Numbered from the stretch's first letter, positions 35,964 through 44,629 are shown. The stretch is DNA of 53,215 bases from an uncultured Blautia sp. (GCA_934409175.1 CAKRVX010000004.1:1-53215); one strand, 5' to 3'. Numbers and translations: made by a program. The notes: generated from the letters alone by a model not told the origin.

Positions 35964-35972
35964 AGAATCAAG

Positions 35973-35987
35973 AAATGGATACATTAT
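35973..35987. promoter_or_regulatory. Shared element AAATGGATACA, copy 2 (candidate GntR operator)
   Basis: AAATGGATACATTAT sits just after the predicted transcription start of the tartrate operon, where a bound repressor would block RNA polymerase. Copy 1 is at 34438-34453. Confidence 0.5.
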
Positions 35988-36045
35988 CAAATATTAAAGA
36001 TAATATATCAAAGCAAAAACTATATAAAACGAAGGAGGGCGAGAG

Positions 36046-37317
36046 ATGAGTCCATCAACTATTACATTGTTGTTTCTTGCATTCGCAGTGGTCATGTTTG
36101 TACTTGAAAAAATACCGCTGGGTGTAACATCAATGATTGTCTGTTGCGGATTGGTGGTCACGGGGGTACTTGATATTAAGACCGCATTTGCAGGATTCAT
36201 TGACAGTAACGTAATTCTTTTCGTAGCCATGTTTATTGTGGGCGGTGCCTTATTTGAAACAGGAATGGCAAATAAGATCGGAGGAATCGTTACAAAGTTT
36301 GCGAAATCAGAGAGAATGCTGATCGTCGCGATCATGGTAATCGTAGGATTAATGAGTGGAGTATTATCCAACACAGGAACAGCCGCAATCCTGATCCCGG
36401 TAGTGATCGGAATCGCAGCGAAATCCGGATATTCCAGATCAAGACTTCTGATGCCGCTGGTATTTGCCGCAGCTATGGGAGGTAACTTATCCCTGATCGG
36501 AGCACCTGGAAACCTGATCGCACAGAGTGAACTTCAGAAGATCGGAGAATCCTTTGGATTTTTTGAATATGCAATTGTAGGATTGCCAATTTTGATCTGT
36601 GGAGTCATTTTTTATGCAACTATCGGATACAGACTTCTTCCTGATAAGAAGCCGTCCGATTCAGAAAGTGTATTTGATGAGCAGAAGAATTTCGACGATG
36701 TGCCGAAATGGAAACAGATCTTATCACTGGTTATTCTGATACTGACACTTCTTGGAATGATCTTTGAAGATAAGATAGGAATCAAGCTTTGTGTCACAGG
36801 ATGCATCGGAGCACTGGCACTGATCCTGACAGGCGTTATCTCAGAAAAGGATGCCCTGAAATCCATCGATCTCAAGACAATCTTCCTTTTCGGCGGAACA
36901 CTTTCTCTGGCATCTGCATTATCAGAAACCGGAGCTGGAGAGGAAATCGCGAATACAGTAATCCGCGCACTGGGCGAGAACCCCTCTCCATATGTTCTGA
37001 CTTTTGTAGTATTTATCCTTTGTTGCGCAATGACAAACTTCATGTCAAACACGGCAACAACAGCTCTGATGGCCCCAATCTGCGTATCAATCGCACAGGG
37101 AATGGGGGCTGACCCGAGAGCAGTACTTATGGCATGCGTTATCGGCGGTTCCTGCGCATATGCAACACCGATCGGAATGCCGGCCAACACCATGGTAGTA
37201 GGAGCAGGCGGTTACACATTTATGGATTATGTAAAAACTGGTTTGCCGTTGATCATTATTGCAACAATCGTAAGTATGATCATCCTGCCAATTGCATTCC
37301 CATTCTTCCCGGCATAA
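36046..37317 (+). CDS. SLC13/DASS family transporter, probable tartrate or dicarboxylate carrier
   Basis: This 423-residue membrane protein of the divalent anion:sodium symporter superfamily has about eleven hydrophobic segments. Both signature SNT motifs are present (S108-N109-T110 in LSNTGTAAILIP; S334-N335-T336 in MSNTATTALMAP). MPLVFAAAMGGNLSLIGAPGNLIA is the first substrate and ion region. E. coli TtdT, the L-tartrate/succinate exchanger, belongs to the same superfamily but is longer (487 residues). Because ttdA and ttdB follow in the same operon, tartrate is the most likely substrate. AAGGAGG lies 8 nt before ATG 36046. Confidence 0.82.
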   Translation: MSPSTITLLFLAFAVVMFVLEKIPLGVTSMIVCCGLVVTGVLDIKTAFAGFIDSNVILFVAMFIVGGALFETGMANKIGGIVTKFAKSERMLIVAIMVIVGLMSGVLSNTGTAAILIPVVIGIAAKSGYSRSRLLMPLVFAAAMGGNLSLIGAPGNLIAQSELQKIGESFGFFEYAIVGLPILICGVIFYATIGYRLLPDKKPSDSESVFDEQKNFDDVPKWKQILSLVILILTLLGMIFEDKIGIKLCVTGCIGALALILTGVISEKDALKSIDLKTIFLFGGTLSLASALSETGAGEEIANTVIRALGENPSPYVLTFVVFILCCAMTNFMSNTATTALMAPICVSIAQGMGADPRAVLMACVIGGSCAYATPIGMPANTMVVGAGGYTFMDYVKTGLPLIIIATIVSMIILPIAFPFFPA

Positions 37318-37385
37318 TTGTTTAGAGAGGAAATAAAGTAAAGAGATAGTAACTGACAAATATAGAAACTCAGGAGGTAAAGAAA

Positions 37386-38285
37386 ATGAGCAAACAGGAA
37401 CAGATAGAGCAGCTTACCAATTATATGGCAAATTTCGTATCTCACATTGCCAAAGTGCTGCCGGACGACATTATTGCAAAGCTTGACGAGCTTGCAGAGA
37501 AAGAGGACAGCCCACTTTCCAAAACAATCTATCAGACAATGAAGAAGAACCAGAATCTGGCAAAAGAATTAAACCGTCCAAGCTGCCAGGATACAGGGGT
37601 CCTTCAGTTCTGGGTAAAATGCGGAACAAACTTCCCGCTGATCGGCGAACTGGAAGCACTCTTAAAAGAAGCAGTTGTAAAAGCGACATTCGAAGCACCG
37701 CTTCGTCACAACAGTGTAGAAACATTTGATGAGTACAACACAGGTAAAAATGTAGGAAAAGGAACTCCGACAGTATTCTGGGATATCGTTCCGGACAGCG
37801 ACCAGTGTGAAATCTATACATACATGGCAGGCGGCGGATGTACACTTCCTGGAAAAGCTATGGTCCTGATGCCAGGTGAAGGTTATGAAGGTGTAACGAA
37901 ATTCGTTCTTGATGTTATGACTTCTTATGGATTAAATGCATGTCCTCCACTTCTGGTAGGTGTAGGTGTTGCAACATCCGTAGAGACAGCAGCGCTTCTT
38001 TCCAAAAAAGCTCTGATGCGTCCGCTGGGAAGTCATAATGAAAACGAAAGAGCAGCTTCCATGGAGAAACTTCTGGAAGACGGAATTAATTCCATAGGCC
38101 TTGGACCGCAGGGAATGGGCGGAAAGTATTCAGTAATGGGTGTACATATTGAAAATACTGCAAGACATCCATCTACGATCGGCGTAGCTGTAAACGTTGG
38201 ATGCTGGTCCCACAGACGCGGACATATTATTTTTGATAAGGATCTCAACTACACAATCACAACACATTCGGGGGTGACTTTATAA
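37386..38285 (+). CDS. ttdA: L(+)-tartrate dehydratase, alpha subunit
   Basis: This 299-residue alpha subunit belongs to an iron-sulfur class I hydratase that converts L(+)-tartrate to oxaloacetate and water. Close agreement with E. coli TtdA runs along the whole length, including [85 protein letters not shown] and [20 protein letters not shown]. The three cluster cysteines are C67, C186 and C273. The enzyme is oxygen-sensitive and cytoplasmic. Class I fumarase is a related alternative, but the separate beta subunit and the transporter context favour tartrate. Its stop overlaps ttdB by one base. Confidence 0.92.
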   Translation: MSKQEQIEQLTNYMANFVSHIAKVLPDDIIAKLDELAEKEDSPLSKTIYQTMKKNQNLAKELNRPSCQDTGVLQFWVKCGTNFPLIGELEALLKEAVVKATFEAPLRHNSVETFDEYNTGKNVGKGTPTVFWDIVPDSDQCEIYTYMAGGGCTLPGKAMVLMPGEGYEGVTKFVLDVMTSYGLNACPPLLVGVGVATSVETAALLSKKALMRPLGSHNENERAASMEKLLEDGINSIGLGPQGMGGKYSVMGVHIENTARHPSTIGVAVNVGCWSHRRGHIIFDKDLNYTITTHSGVTL

Positions 38286-38911
38286 TGCTGGAAATTAAAG
38301 ATGGAAAGAAAATTTTAACAACACCTGTATCAGCAGAGGATCTTGCTGACATCCACGTTGGAGACATTGTTTACTTAAACGGAAGCCTTACAACCTGCCG
38401 TGACGTTGCACACAGACGTCTGGTAGAAGAAGGCCGTGAATTACCGGTTGATGTACGTGACGCTGCAATCTTTCATGCAGGCCCGATCATCCGTCCACTT
38501 GAGAACGACAAGTTCGAAATGGTATCCGTGGGACCGACAACTAGTATGCGTATGGAAAAATTTGAAAAAGAATTCGTAGAGAAAACTGGCGTAAAAGTAA
38601 TCGTAGGAAAAGGCGGCATGGGACCAAACACTGAATATGCCTGCAAGAACTACAAAGCAATCCACTGTGTATTCCCTGCAGGAAACGCAGTAGTAGCAGC
38701 TACAGAAGTAGAAGAGATTGTAGATGCGCAGTGGAGAGACCTGGGAATGCCGGAAACCTTATGGCACTGTCGTGTAAAAGAGTTCGGACCGCTTATTGTA
38801 TCTATTGATACAGAAGGACGTAATCTTTTTGAAGAAAATAAAGTAATCTTTAATAAAAGAAAAGAAAAAGCCATTGAAGAAATCTGTAAACATGTAAGTT
38901 TTATTAAATAA
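38285..38911 (+). CDS. ttdB: L(+)-tartrate dehydratase, beta subunit
   Basis: This 208-residue beta subunit forms the C-terminal swivelling domain of the class I hydratase, paired with TtdA. It matches E. coli TtdB closely: [91 protein letters not shown] and [17 protein letters not shown]. Start ATG 38285 shares a base with the ttdA stop (TAATG), so translation is coupled. It ends the operon. Product oxaloacetate would enter central metabolism or be reduced onward to succinate. Confidence 0.93.
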   Translation: MLEIKDGKKILTTPVSAEDLADIHVGDIVYLNGSLTTCRDVAHRRLVEEGRELPVDVRDAAIFHAGPIIRPLENDKFEMVSVGPTTSMRMEKFEKEFVEKTGVKVIVGKGGMGPNTEYACKNYKAIHCVFPAGNAVVAATEVEEIVDAQWRDLGMPETLWHCRVKEFGPLIVSIDTEGRNLFEENKVIFNKRKEKAIEEICKHVSFIK

Positions 38912-38944
38912 AAAAGTTTAACCTCAAAAATATACTGCCATCTG

Positions 38945-38989
38945 AAAGACCATGCGGAAAGAGATAATGATTTCCGGCATGGTCTTTTT
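38945..38989 (+). terminator. Intrinsic terminator after the tartrate operon
   Basis: AAAGACCATGC-GGAAA pairs with TTTCCGGCATGGTCTTT (one bulged G), followed by T residues. Confidence 0.85.
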
Positions 38990-39066
38990 AGGTGGATAAA
39001 AAGTGTCCGGACTATGCTGAAGAAAAGAAATTTAATTCAGATATTTATGGTAAAATCTCCCCAAAG

Positions 39067-39082
39067 GTGGTATAATAACCAC
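39067..39082 (+). promoter_or_regulatory. -10 box inside a palindrome
   Basis: TATAAT (39071-39076) is embedded in GTGGT-ATAATA-ACCAC, a perfect 5-bp inverted repeat. No matching -35 is seen. The arrangement looks like a regulated promoter for the small protein at 39136. Confidence 0.45.
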
Positions 39083-39135
39083 ATTAATATCGCAGGCAGA
39101 GAAACCTGCAGAAATATTGAGAGGATGGTGCAGAT

Positions 39136-39357
39136 ATGAATATTAAAATTGACGAATTATTAGCAGCCTTAAACAGAAAAGAAGAAGAAAAAGAAAAAAA
39201 TACAGTCCTCTGGGTACTGGCAATCATTGGTGCAGTAGTAGCAATAGCAGGTATCGCATTTGCAGTATATCGTTTCTTTGCTCCGGATTATCTGGAAGAT
39301 TTTGAAGAAGATTTTGATGATGACTTCGATGATTATTTCGAAGATGAAGAAGAATAA
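39136..39357 (+). CDS. Small single-pass membrane protein with acidic tail
   Basis: This 73-residue protein has a charged N-terminus (residues 1-21), one membrane helix (about 22-47, TVLWVLAIIGAVVAIAGIAFA) and a C-terminal tail in which almost every residue is Asp, Glu, Phe or Tyr (DYLEDFEEDFDDDFDDYF). GAGGATGG lies upstream of ATG 39136. It is monocistronic, between two terminators. I do not recognise a named family. The acidic tail could bind cations or a basic partner. Confidence 0.75.
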   Translation: MNIKIDELLAALNRKEEEKEKNTVLWVLAIIGAVVAIAGIAFAVYRFFAPDYLEDFEEDFDDDFDDYFEDEEE

Positions 39358-39375
39358 GATCAGAAACGAATGCCA

Positions 39376-39406
39376 ATAGCTCCGGCTTATACCGGAGCTA
39401 TTTTTA
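39376..39406 (+). terminator. Intrinsic terminator after the small membrane protein
   Basis: AATAGCTCCGG and CCGGAGCTATT pair around CTTATA, with a T run at the end. Confidence 0.9.
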
Positions 39407-39437
39407 ACGGAATCAGCAAAAAACAACAGGAGGAAAT

Positions 39438-40808
39438 ATGAAAAAAGGCGAGATTTATGAAGGTATAATAAAGAAAATTGATTTTCCGAACAAAGGAATC
39501 GTCATGGTTGGAGATCAGAAAGTAATTGTGAAGAATGGAATGCCAGGGCAGAAGATACGTTTTATGATCAACAAGAAGCGTTCCGGACGTGTAGAGGGAC
39601 GTCTGCTGGAAATTCTGGAGAAATCGCCGCTTGAAACAAGGAATCCTGTCTGCAGTATTTTTCCTGACTGCGGTGGATGTATGTATCAGACGATGTCCTA
39701 TGAAAATCAGCTGGAGATGAAGGAACGACAGGTGAGGGAACTTCTGGAGACAGCATTGGACGGGCGGGAATATTACTGGGATGGAATTCACGGAAGTCCC
39801 ATTGAGTTCAAATACCGGAATAAGATGGAATTTTCTTTCGGCGATGCATATAAAGATGGACCGCTGACTCTGGGACTTCACAAGAAGGGCAGCACCTATG
39901 ATGTGCTGACAGCAGATGACTGCAAGCTGGTTCATGAAGACATGACGAAGATTCTTCATTGTGTACATGAGTATTTTCTCAAACGGAACGTTCCCTATTA
40001 TAAAAAGATGCAGCATACAGGTTATCTTCGCCATCTTCTGCTGCGCCGTGGGATCACTACAGGAGAAATTCTGGTTCATGTGATCACTACCAGTCAGGAA
40101 GAGTATGATCTGGAACCATTGAAGGAGGAACTCCTTGCGCTTCCTCTGGAGGGAAAGATCGTTGGAATCATGCATATTATCAATGATTCCCTTTCAGATG
40201 TGGTTCAGAGTGATGAAACCAGAATTCTTTACGGACAGGATTATTTTTATGAGAATCTGCTGGGACTTCGGTTTAAGATCAGTACATTTTCATTTTTTCA
40301 GCCGAATTCACTGGCTGCTGAAGTCTTGTATTCCACAGTGCGTCAATATATAGGAGATACAAGAGATAAGGTTGTTTTTGATCTTTACAGCGGAACAGGA
40401 ACTATTGCGCAGCTGGCTGCTTCTGTGGCAGATCAGGTGATAGGTGTGGAAATCGTAGAAGACGCAGTGAAAGCTGCACGGGAAAATGCTGAATTGAATC
40501 ATCTGGATAACTGCAGGTTCATTGCAGGAGATGTATTGAAAGTTTTGGATGATCTGACAGAAAAGCCGGATGTCATTATTCTGGATCCTCCAAGAGACGG
40601 TATTCACCCGAAAGCATTGCCAAAGATATTATCTTACGGAGTGAATCACATTGTATACATTTCCTGTAAAGCTACCAGTCTTGCCAGAGATCTTCCTGCC
40701 TTTCTGGATGCAGGATATGAACTGGAAAAAGCCTGCTGTGTAGACCAGTTTTGTCAGACGGTTCATGTAGAGACCATCGCAAACTTAAAAAAGGTGGAAA
40801 GATTATGA
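39438..40808 (+). CDS. 23S rRNA (uracil-5-)-methyltransferase, RumA/RlmD-type
   Basis: This 456-residue SAM-dependent RNA m5U methyltransferase has an N-terminal TRAM-like beta domain (residues 1-60), [4Fe-4S] cysteines in CSIFPDCGGCMYQ plus a later DDCKLV cysteine, a central domain (FQPNSLAAEVLY), the SAM-binding FDLYSGTGTIAQLAA, ILDPPRDG, and the catalytic loop YISCKATSLARDL, followed by FCQTVHVETIA. It methylates a uridine in rRNA (m5U1939-type in E. coli RlmD) or, in some Firmicutes paralogues, m5U747. The precise site cannot be told here. AGGAGG precedes ATG 39438. Its end overlaps the HAD gene (ATGA). Confidence 0.9.
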   Translation: MKKGEIYEGIIKKIDFPNKGIVMVGDQKVIVKNGMPGQKIRFMINKKRSGRVEGRLLEILEKSPLETRNPVCSIFPDCGGCMYQTMSYENQLEMKERQVRELLETALDGREYYWDGIHGSPIEFKYRNKMEFSFGDAYKDGPLTLGLHKKGSTYDVLTADDCKLVHEDMTKILHCVHEYFLKRNVPYYKKMQHTGYLRHLLLRRGITTGEILVHVITTSQEEYDLEPLKEELLALPLEGKIVGIMHIINDSLSDVVQSDETRILYGQDYFYENLLGLRFKISTFSFFQPNSLAAEVLYSTVRQYIGDTRDKVVFDLYSGTGTIAQLAASVADQVIGVEIVEDAVKAARENAELNHLDNCRFIAGDVLKVLDDLTEKPDVIILDPPRDGIHPKALPKILSYGVNHIVYISCKATSLARDLPAFLDAGYELEKACCVDQFCQTVHVETIANLKKVERL

Positions 40809-41488
40809 TAAAAACAGTGTTTTTTGATCTTGATAATACATTACTGGATTTTAATAAAGCAGAGAGGCGGGCAGTGTCCAGAACACTGAAAGAGTTTGGC
40901 GTGGAACCTCAGGAAAAAATACTGGAACGATACAGTGAACTGAATCTGGCACAGTGGAAACTTCTGGAACAGGGAAAACTTACCAGAGAGCAGGTAAAAC
41001 TTCGCAGATTTCAGCTGTTATTTGAAGAAGAAAAGATAGGGGTGCAGGCAGAGTTGGCTGCGAAGCGTTATGAGACCCTTCTGGCAGAGGGACATTATTT
41101 TATAAATGGCGCAGAGAAATTGTTGAAGGACCTGTATGCCAGGTACGATATGTATCTTGTGACGAACGGAACACTGAGTGTACAAAGAGGTAGATTGAAA
41201 AGTGCAGGAATCGGAAAATATTTCCATGATATTTTTATTTCAGAGGAAGTTGGATACAATAAACCAGGAAAAGAATATTTCGACTTTTGTTTTTCAAAAA
41301 TTCCTGATTTCCGTAAAGAATATGCAGTTATCATCGGAGACAGTCTGACATCTGATATACAGGGAGGAATTAATGCAGGGATCAAAACATTATGGTTTAA
41401 TCCGACTCATGAGAAAATAGCAGACATTTTTCCTGACTATGAAGTTAACAAACTGGAACAGATTCCGGCATTGCTGGAGAAAATCTGA
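40805..41488 (+). CDS. HAD family nucleotidase, YjjG-like
   Basis: This 227-residue HAD hydrolase has motif I FFDLDNTLLDF (nucleophile Asp and general acid Asp), motif II LVTNGT, the motif III lysine near YNKPGKEYF and motif IV GDSLTSDIQGG. A four-helix cap lies between motifs I and II. The NGTLSVQRGRLKSAGIGKYF stretch is typical of YjjG-type pyrimidine 5'-nucleotidases, which remove non-canonical pyrimidine nucleotides. ATG 40805 overlaps the methyltransferase stop, with AGGTGG upstream, so the two are co-expressed. Confidence 0.87.
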   Translation: MIKTVFFDLDNTLLDFNKAERRAVSRTLKEFGVEPQEKILERYSELNLAQWKLLEQGKLTREQVKLRRFQLLFEEEKIGVQAELAAKRYETLLAEGHYFINGAEKLLKDLYARYDMYLVTNGTLSVQRGRLKSAGIGKYFHDIFISEEVGYNKPGKEYFDFCFSKIPDFRKEYAVIIGDSLTSDIQGGINAGIKTLWFNPTHEKIADIFPDYEVNKLEQIPALLEKI

Positions 41489-41556
41489 TAAAATCAGAAA
41501 CGGTTGTTGCTGATTACAGAATTTATTGAAGCAGGGAAAGTTTGTAATCAGTATCG

Positions 41557-41692
41557 TATAATCTCCAGGAGGGAGTAATCGGCATATTTAAGAATATGTA
41601 GCAGTATCGACATAATGGTACAGAATACCCGGTGCTGCTTTAAACGGTGAGACTCATGGACAGTCAAAGACTGTCTGTGTGTCTCTTTTTTT
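41557..41692 (+). ncRNA. yybP-ykoY (manganese) riboswitch with terminator, upstream of mntP
   Basis: A TATAAT (41557-41562) is followed by an aptamer-like region with AGGAGGGAGTA (about 41567-41577), TATCGACA, CCCGGTGCTGC and GGTGAGACTCATGG (to about 41659). These resemble the conserved GGGGAGUA and GCGAGACC parts of the yybP-ykoY aptamer. GAGAC (41649-41653) can pair with GTCTC (41681-41685) around an inner GACAGTC/GACTGTC hairpin, with a run of T after it. This terminator would compete with the aptamer. Mn2+ binding should prevent termination and turn on the exporter mntP, which is the commonest gene downstream of this class. Judged by eye, not by covariance model. Confidence 0.75.
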
Positions 41693-41798
41693 GTTTACAG
41701 TTAACCGGATATTAGCAGCTGAAGCAGGGAATTTCCCTGAGCTGGTAAAAATACTCCTTAGAAATTTCCTGGAAGTATTTATAAAAAAGGAGAAAAAC

Positions 41799-42353
41799 AT
41801 GAATATTTTTGAATTATTTGTATTGGCCATCGGACTTTCCATGGATGCTTTCGCAGTGTCTGTCTGCAAAGGGCTTTCACTTGGAAAAATCAGCTGGAAA
41901 CACATGTGTATTGCAGGAGCCTGGTTTGGGGGCTTTCAGGCACTTATGCCATGTATAGGCTATTTTGCAGCATATTTCTGGGCAGATAAGATCACACAGT
42001 ACAGCCACTGGATTGCCTTTACATTGCTGGTATTTATCGGTGGAAGTATGATCAGAGAATCCGGAGAAGAGGAACATGTAAATGCAGATATGGATATGAA
42101 ATCCATGTTTCTGCTGGCTGTTGCCACCAGCATTGATGCGTTGGCAGTCGGTGTTACTTTTGCGTTTCTGAAAGTTAGTGTAATACCGGCAGTATCTTTT
42201 ATCGGGATGATCACATTCGTCTGTTCAGCAGTTGGCGTGAAAATAGGAAGCATTTTCGGAATGAAATATAAATCAAAATCGGAACTTTGCGGAGGGATTA
42301 TTCTGATTCTTATCGGATTAAAAATTCTGTTGCAGGGATTAGGAATCTTATAA
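41799..42353 (+). CDS. mntP: Manganese efflux pump MntP
   Basis: This 184-residue membrane protein of the MntP (YebN) family has six hydrophobic segments arranged as two repeats of three. ELFVLAIGLSMDAFAVSVCKGLS and VATSIDALAVGVTFAFL carry the paired Asp-Ala motifs thought to bind Mn2+. It exports Mn2+ and protects against manganese excess. ATG 41799 follows AAGGAG at 6 nt. Any longer reading upstream would run into the riboswitch terminator. Control by the riboswitch just upstream is expected. Confidence 0.92.
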   Translation: MNIFELFVLAIGLSMDAFAVSVCKGLSLGKISWKHMCIAGAWFGGFQALMPCIGYFAAYFWADKITQYSHWIAFTLLVFIGGSMIRESGEEEHVNADMDMKSMFLLAVATSIDALAVGVTFAFLKVSVIPAVSFIGMITFVCSAVGVKIGSIFGMKYKSKSELCGGIILILIGLKILLQGLGIL

Positions 42354-42375
42354 ATTTGTGGGAGAATAATAAAGG

Positions 42376-42405
42376 TTACAAATTATAAAAAGGATATGTT
42401 ATAAT
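42376..42405 (+). promoter_or_regulatory. Promoter for the DUF1002 gene
   Basis: TTACAA (42376-42381), an 18-nt spacer and consensus TATAAT (42400-42405), about 50 nt before the start. Confidence 0.6.
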
Positions 42406-42456
42406 AAAAACATCAAACAGAAAAATTTTTTTCAGTATATACAGGGAGGTTATATT

Positions 42457-44010
42457 ATGAAAAAAGCAAAAGTATTAGGTGCATTACTTTGCAGCGCATG
42501 TCTGGCAGTTTCCGGAACTGCTTTACCTGCCAGAGCAGATTCCATGAAAGTAGTTACTCTGGGGGCAGATCTGACAGATGCACAGAAGAATACGATGATG
42601 AAATATTTTAATGTAAACAGCAGTCAGGTTCAGATTATGACGATCACCAACCAGGATGAGAGAGATCATTTAAGTGCGTATGTTCCTATTGAGCAGATCG
42701 GAACCAGAACTGTAAGCTGTGCTTATGTGAAACCGACGCAGTCCGGCGGAATCAAGGTACGTACAGCCAATCTGAACTGGGTTACCTGTAATATGATCGC
42801 TACATCACTTTCTACTTCTGGTGTGAAGAATTGCGAAGTTATAGCTGCCTGCCCGTTTGAAGTTTCCGGCACAGGTGCACTGACAGGTATTCAGATGGCA
42901 TATGAAACTGCCACAGGAGAGGAACTTGACAGCACAAAGAAACAGCTTGCTACAGAAGAAATGGTAGTAACAGGAAATCTTGCAGATAATGTAGGAAAGA
43001 ACGATGCTACTACAGTCATGAATAATTCCAAGATGCAGGTCATCAAGGATAATGTTCAGAATGCAGATGAGATTTACAATATTGTAGTAAATGTCGCACA
43101 GCAGAATAATGTAACACTGGATTCTGACCAGATTGATAAGATCGTAAGTCTTCTCCAACAGATTGCACAGCAGGATTATAATTATGATGATGTAAAATCA
43201 ACTCTGGAACAGGTGGATCAGAATACATCCGGAGATAATAACGAAATAGGAGATGTGGAAGACGAAGAAGATGACACTGCAAATCCAGATGACGATATTC
43301 TGGATAATGTAGACAACAGTGCGCTGGGTGATAATGTTATAGAGAGTTCTACTGAGAATCCGTCTCTGGAACAGGAAACAGGAATGGATACAGACACCAG
43401 TACAGACAATGAAACAACAGATGACAGTACTTTTGACAATATGGATGAGAATCAAGAGACTTATGATGGTGACAGCAGTGACCAGAATACAGGTGATGAC
43501 ACAGATGCCAGTCTGAATGAAAGTACAGATGATGGATCAGATACAGCGTCTTCAGAGGAACTGGACACTTCTTCTTTGACAGACGATCAGATGCAGTTAT
43601 TTAATCAGACTGAAACATTCTGCAAAGGTGAATATGAGGGGGATGCGGATTCTCTTCATACAGCCATGGGAGATGATACAGCAGAAAATTCAGTAGTTCT
43701 TAATGAAGAGAATGGAAAAGCTCTTACAAAAGAAGTTGAGAAAGCATATCTGGAAGTTCTGAAGAATGGAACAGACTCTTATGTAGCAGATGGAACAGAG
43801 ACTTATATGACTACAGAACTGAACATGATCGATAAGTCCATGAAGGAGATCTTTGGAATTGCAGAAGGATCCCAGGCAGGACCGGAACTTAGTGAACTTA
43901 CAGATGATGAGAGACAGAACTTATATAAAGATACCATGAAGTTCTTTGAAAAACTGTACAATGAAAGTACAGAAACTTACAATACAGAAGATGCATCCGG
44001 TGAAGAATAA
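42457..44010 (+). CDS. Secreted DUF1002 protein with long acidic region
   Basis: This 517-residue exported protein has a signal peptide (residues 1-27, cut near ARA-DS) and a DUF1002 domain over about residues 28-250 (VVTLGADLTDAQKNTMMKYF, YVPIEQIG, TGIQMAYETATGEEL). A stretch of about 130 residues follows, very rich in Asp, Glu, Ser and Thr (about 258-390). A C-terminal helical domain has alternating TDDQMQLFNQTETFCKGEYEG and LTDDERQNLYKDTMKFFEKL. DUF1002 proteins are extracellular and of unknown function in Firmicutes. The acidic linker may be a flexible spacer or bind calcium. AGGGAGG lies before ATG 42457. Confidence 0.83.
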   Translation: MKKAKVLGALLCSACLAVSGTALPARADSMKVVTLGADLTDAQKNTMMKYFNVNSSQVQIMTITNQDERDHLSAYVPIEQIGTRTVSCAYVKPTQSGGIKVRTANLNWVTCNMIATSLSTSGVKNCEVIAACPFEVSGTGALTGIQMAYETATGEELDSTKKQLATEEMVVTGNLADNVGKNDATTVMNNSKMQVIKDNVQNADEIYNIVVNVAQQNNVTLDSDQIDKIVSLLQQIAQQDYNYDDVKSTLEQVDQNTSGDNNEIGDVEDEEDDTANPDDDILDNVDNSALGDNVIESSTENPSLEQETGMDTDTSTDNETTDDSTFDNMDENQETYDGDSSDQNTGDDTDASLNESTDDGSDTASSEELDTSSLTDDQMQLFNQTETFCKGEYEGDADSLHTAMGDDTAENSVVLNEENGKALTKEVEKAYLEVLKNGTDSYVADGTETYMTTELNMIDKSMKEIFGIAEGSQAGPELSELTDDERQNLYKDTMKFFEKLYNESTETYNTEDASGEE

Positions 44011-44530
44011 AACAGCAGGTACTGTGCCGTTTCTGATCAGAAAGGCTACTCTCAGGGATCTGTCGGGGATTATGAATATTATGACAGAGGCAGCAGATGA
44101 CCGGAAACATCCGGATTGGTTTGTGGCAGACGATGAATCTTATGTCAGACAGCATATTTCAGATAAAGGATATACAGTAGTGGCGCAGACAGCTGATGAT
44201 AAGATTGCGGGTTTTTTCATTGTGAAATATCCGGATCTGGATGATAACCTGGGAAATTATCTTGGTATGAATGAAGAGGCACTTCGGCAGGTAGCGGTGA
44301 TGGATTCTGCGGTAGTCGGCAGGATTTACAGAGGAGCCGGACTTCAGGGAAGAATGCTTGAAGCAGCGGAGGAATTTCTGGATAAAAACAGATTTCACTA
44401 TCTCATGTGTACAATTCATCCGGATAACCGTTTCAGTAGATATAATATGGAAAGCCATGGATATGAAGTGAAAAAGGTCACACAGTGCTATGGCGGGCTG
44501 GATCGGTGCATTCTTATAAAGAAATGCTGA
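43991..44530 (+). CDS. GNAT family N-acetyltransferase
   Basis: This protein of about 179 residues has a GNAT acetyltransferase fold: VPFLIRKATLRDLSGIMNIM at the N-terminus, VAQTADDKIAGFFIVKYP, the acetyl-CoA region VVGRIYRGAGLQGRMLEAAEEFL (Q/RxxGxG/A type), then LMCTIHPDNRFSRYNMESHGYE. The acceptor is unknown. The start is uncertain. ATG 43991 overlaps the end of the DUF1002 gene by 20 nt without a good ribosome binding site, and GTG 44024, preceded by AGCAGG, is an alternative. It is probably co-transcribed with the DUF1002 gene. Confidence 0.8.
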   Translation: MHPVKNKTAGTVPFLIRKATLRDLSGIMNIMTEAADDRKHPDWFVADDESYVRQHISDKGYTVVAQTADDKIAGFFIVKYPDLDDNLGNYLGMNEEALRQVAVMDSAVVGRIYRGAGLQGRMLEAAEEFLDKNRFHYLMCTIHPDNRFSRYNMESHGYEVKKVTQCYGGLDRCILIKKC

Positions 44531-44550
44531 AAAAAGAATAAAGAAAAAAG

Positions 44551-44590
44551 AAACAGCCTGTGAAATTTCCATGATTTCACAGGCTGCTTT
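44551..44590 (+). terminator. Hairpin after the acetyltransferase gene
   Basis: CAGCCTGTGAAAT (44554-44566) and ATTTCACAGGCTG (44574-44586) form a perfect 13-bp stem. The tail (CTTTGCG) is short of T residues, so termination may be incomplete. Confidence 0.65.
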
Positions 44591-44620
44591 GCGTATTCGG
44601 TAGAAAAATGAAAATATATG

Positions 44621-44629
44621 TGTTAAAAT
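44621..44629 (+). promoter_or_regulatory. Extended -10 for the RlmI-like gene
   Basis: TGTTAAAAT is an extended -10 (TG-n-TAAAAT) without a clear -35, about 70 nt before the gene. Confidence 0.4.

Noticed and set aside
37386..38911. Class I fumarase rather than tartrate dehydratase
   Set aside because: Both subunits follow E. coli TtdA/TtdB closely along their length and sit with a DASS carrier and GntR regulators. Fumarase remains a minor alternative.
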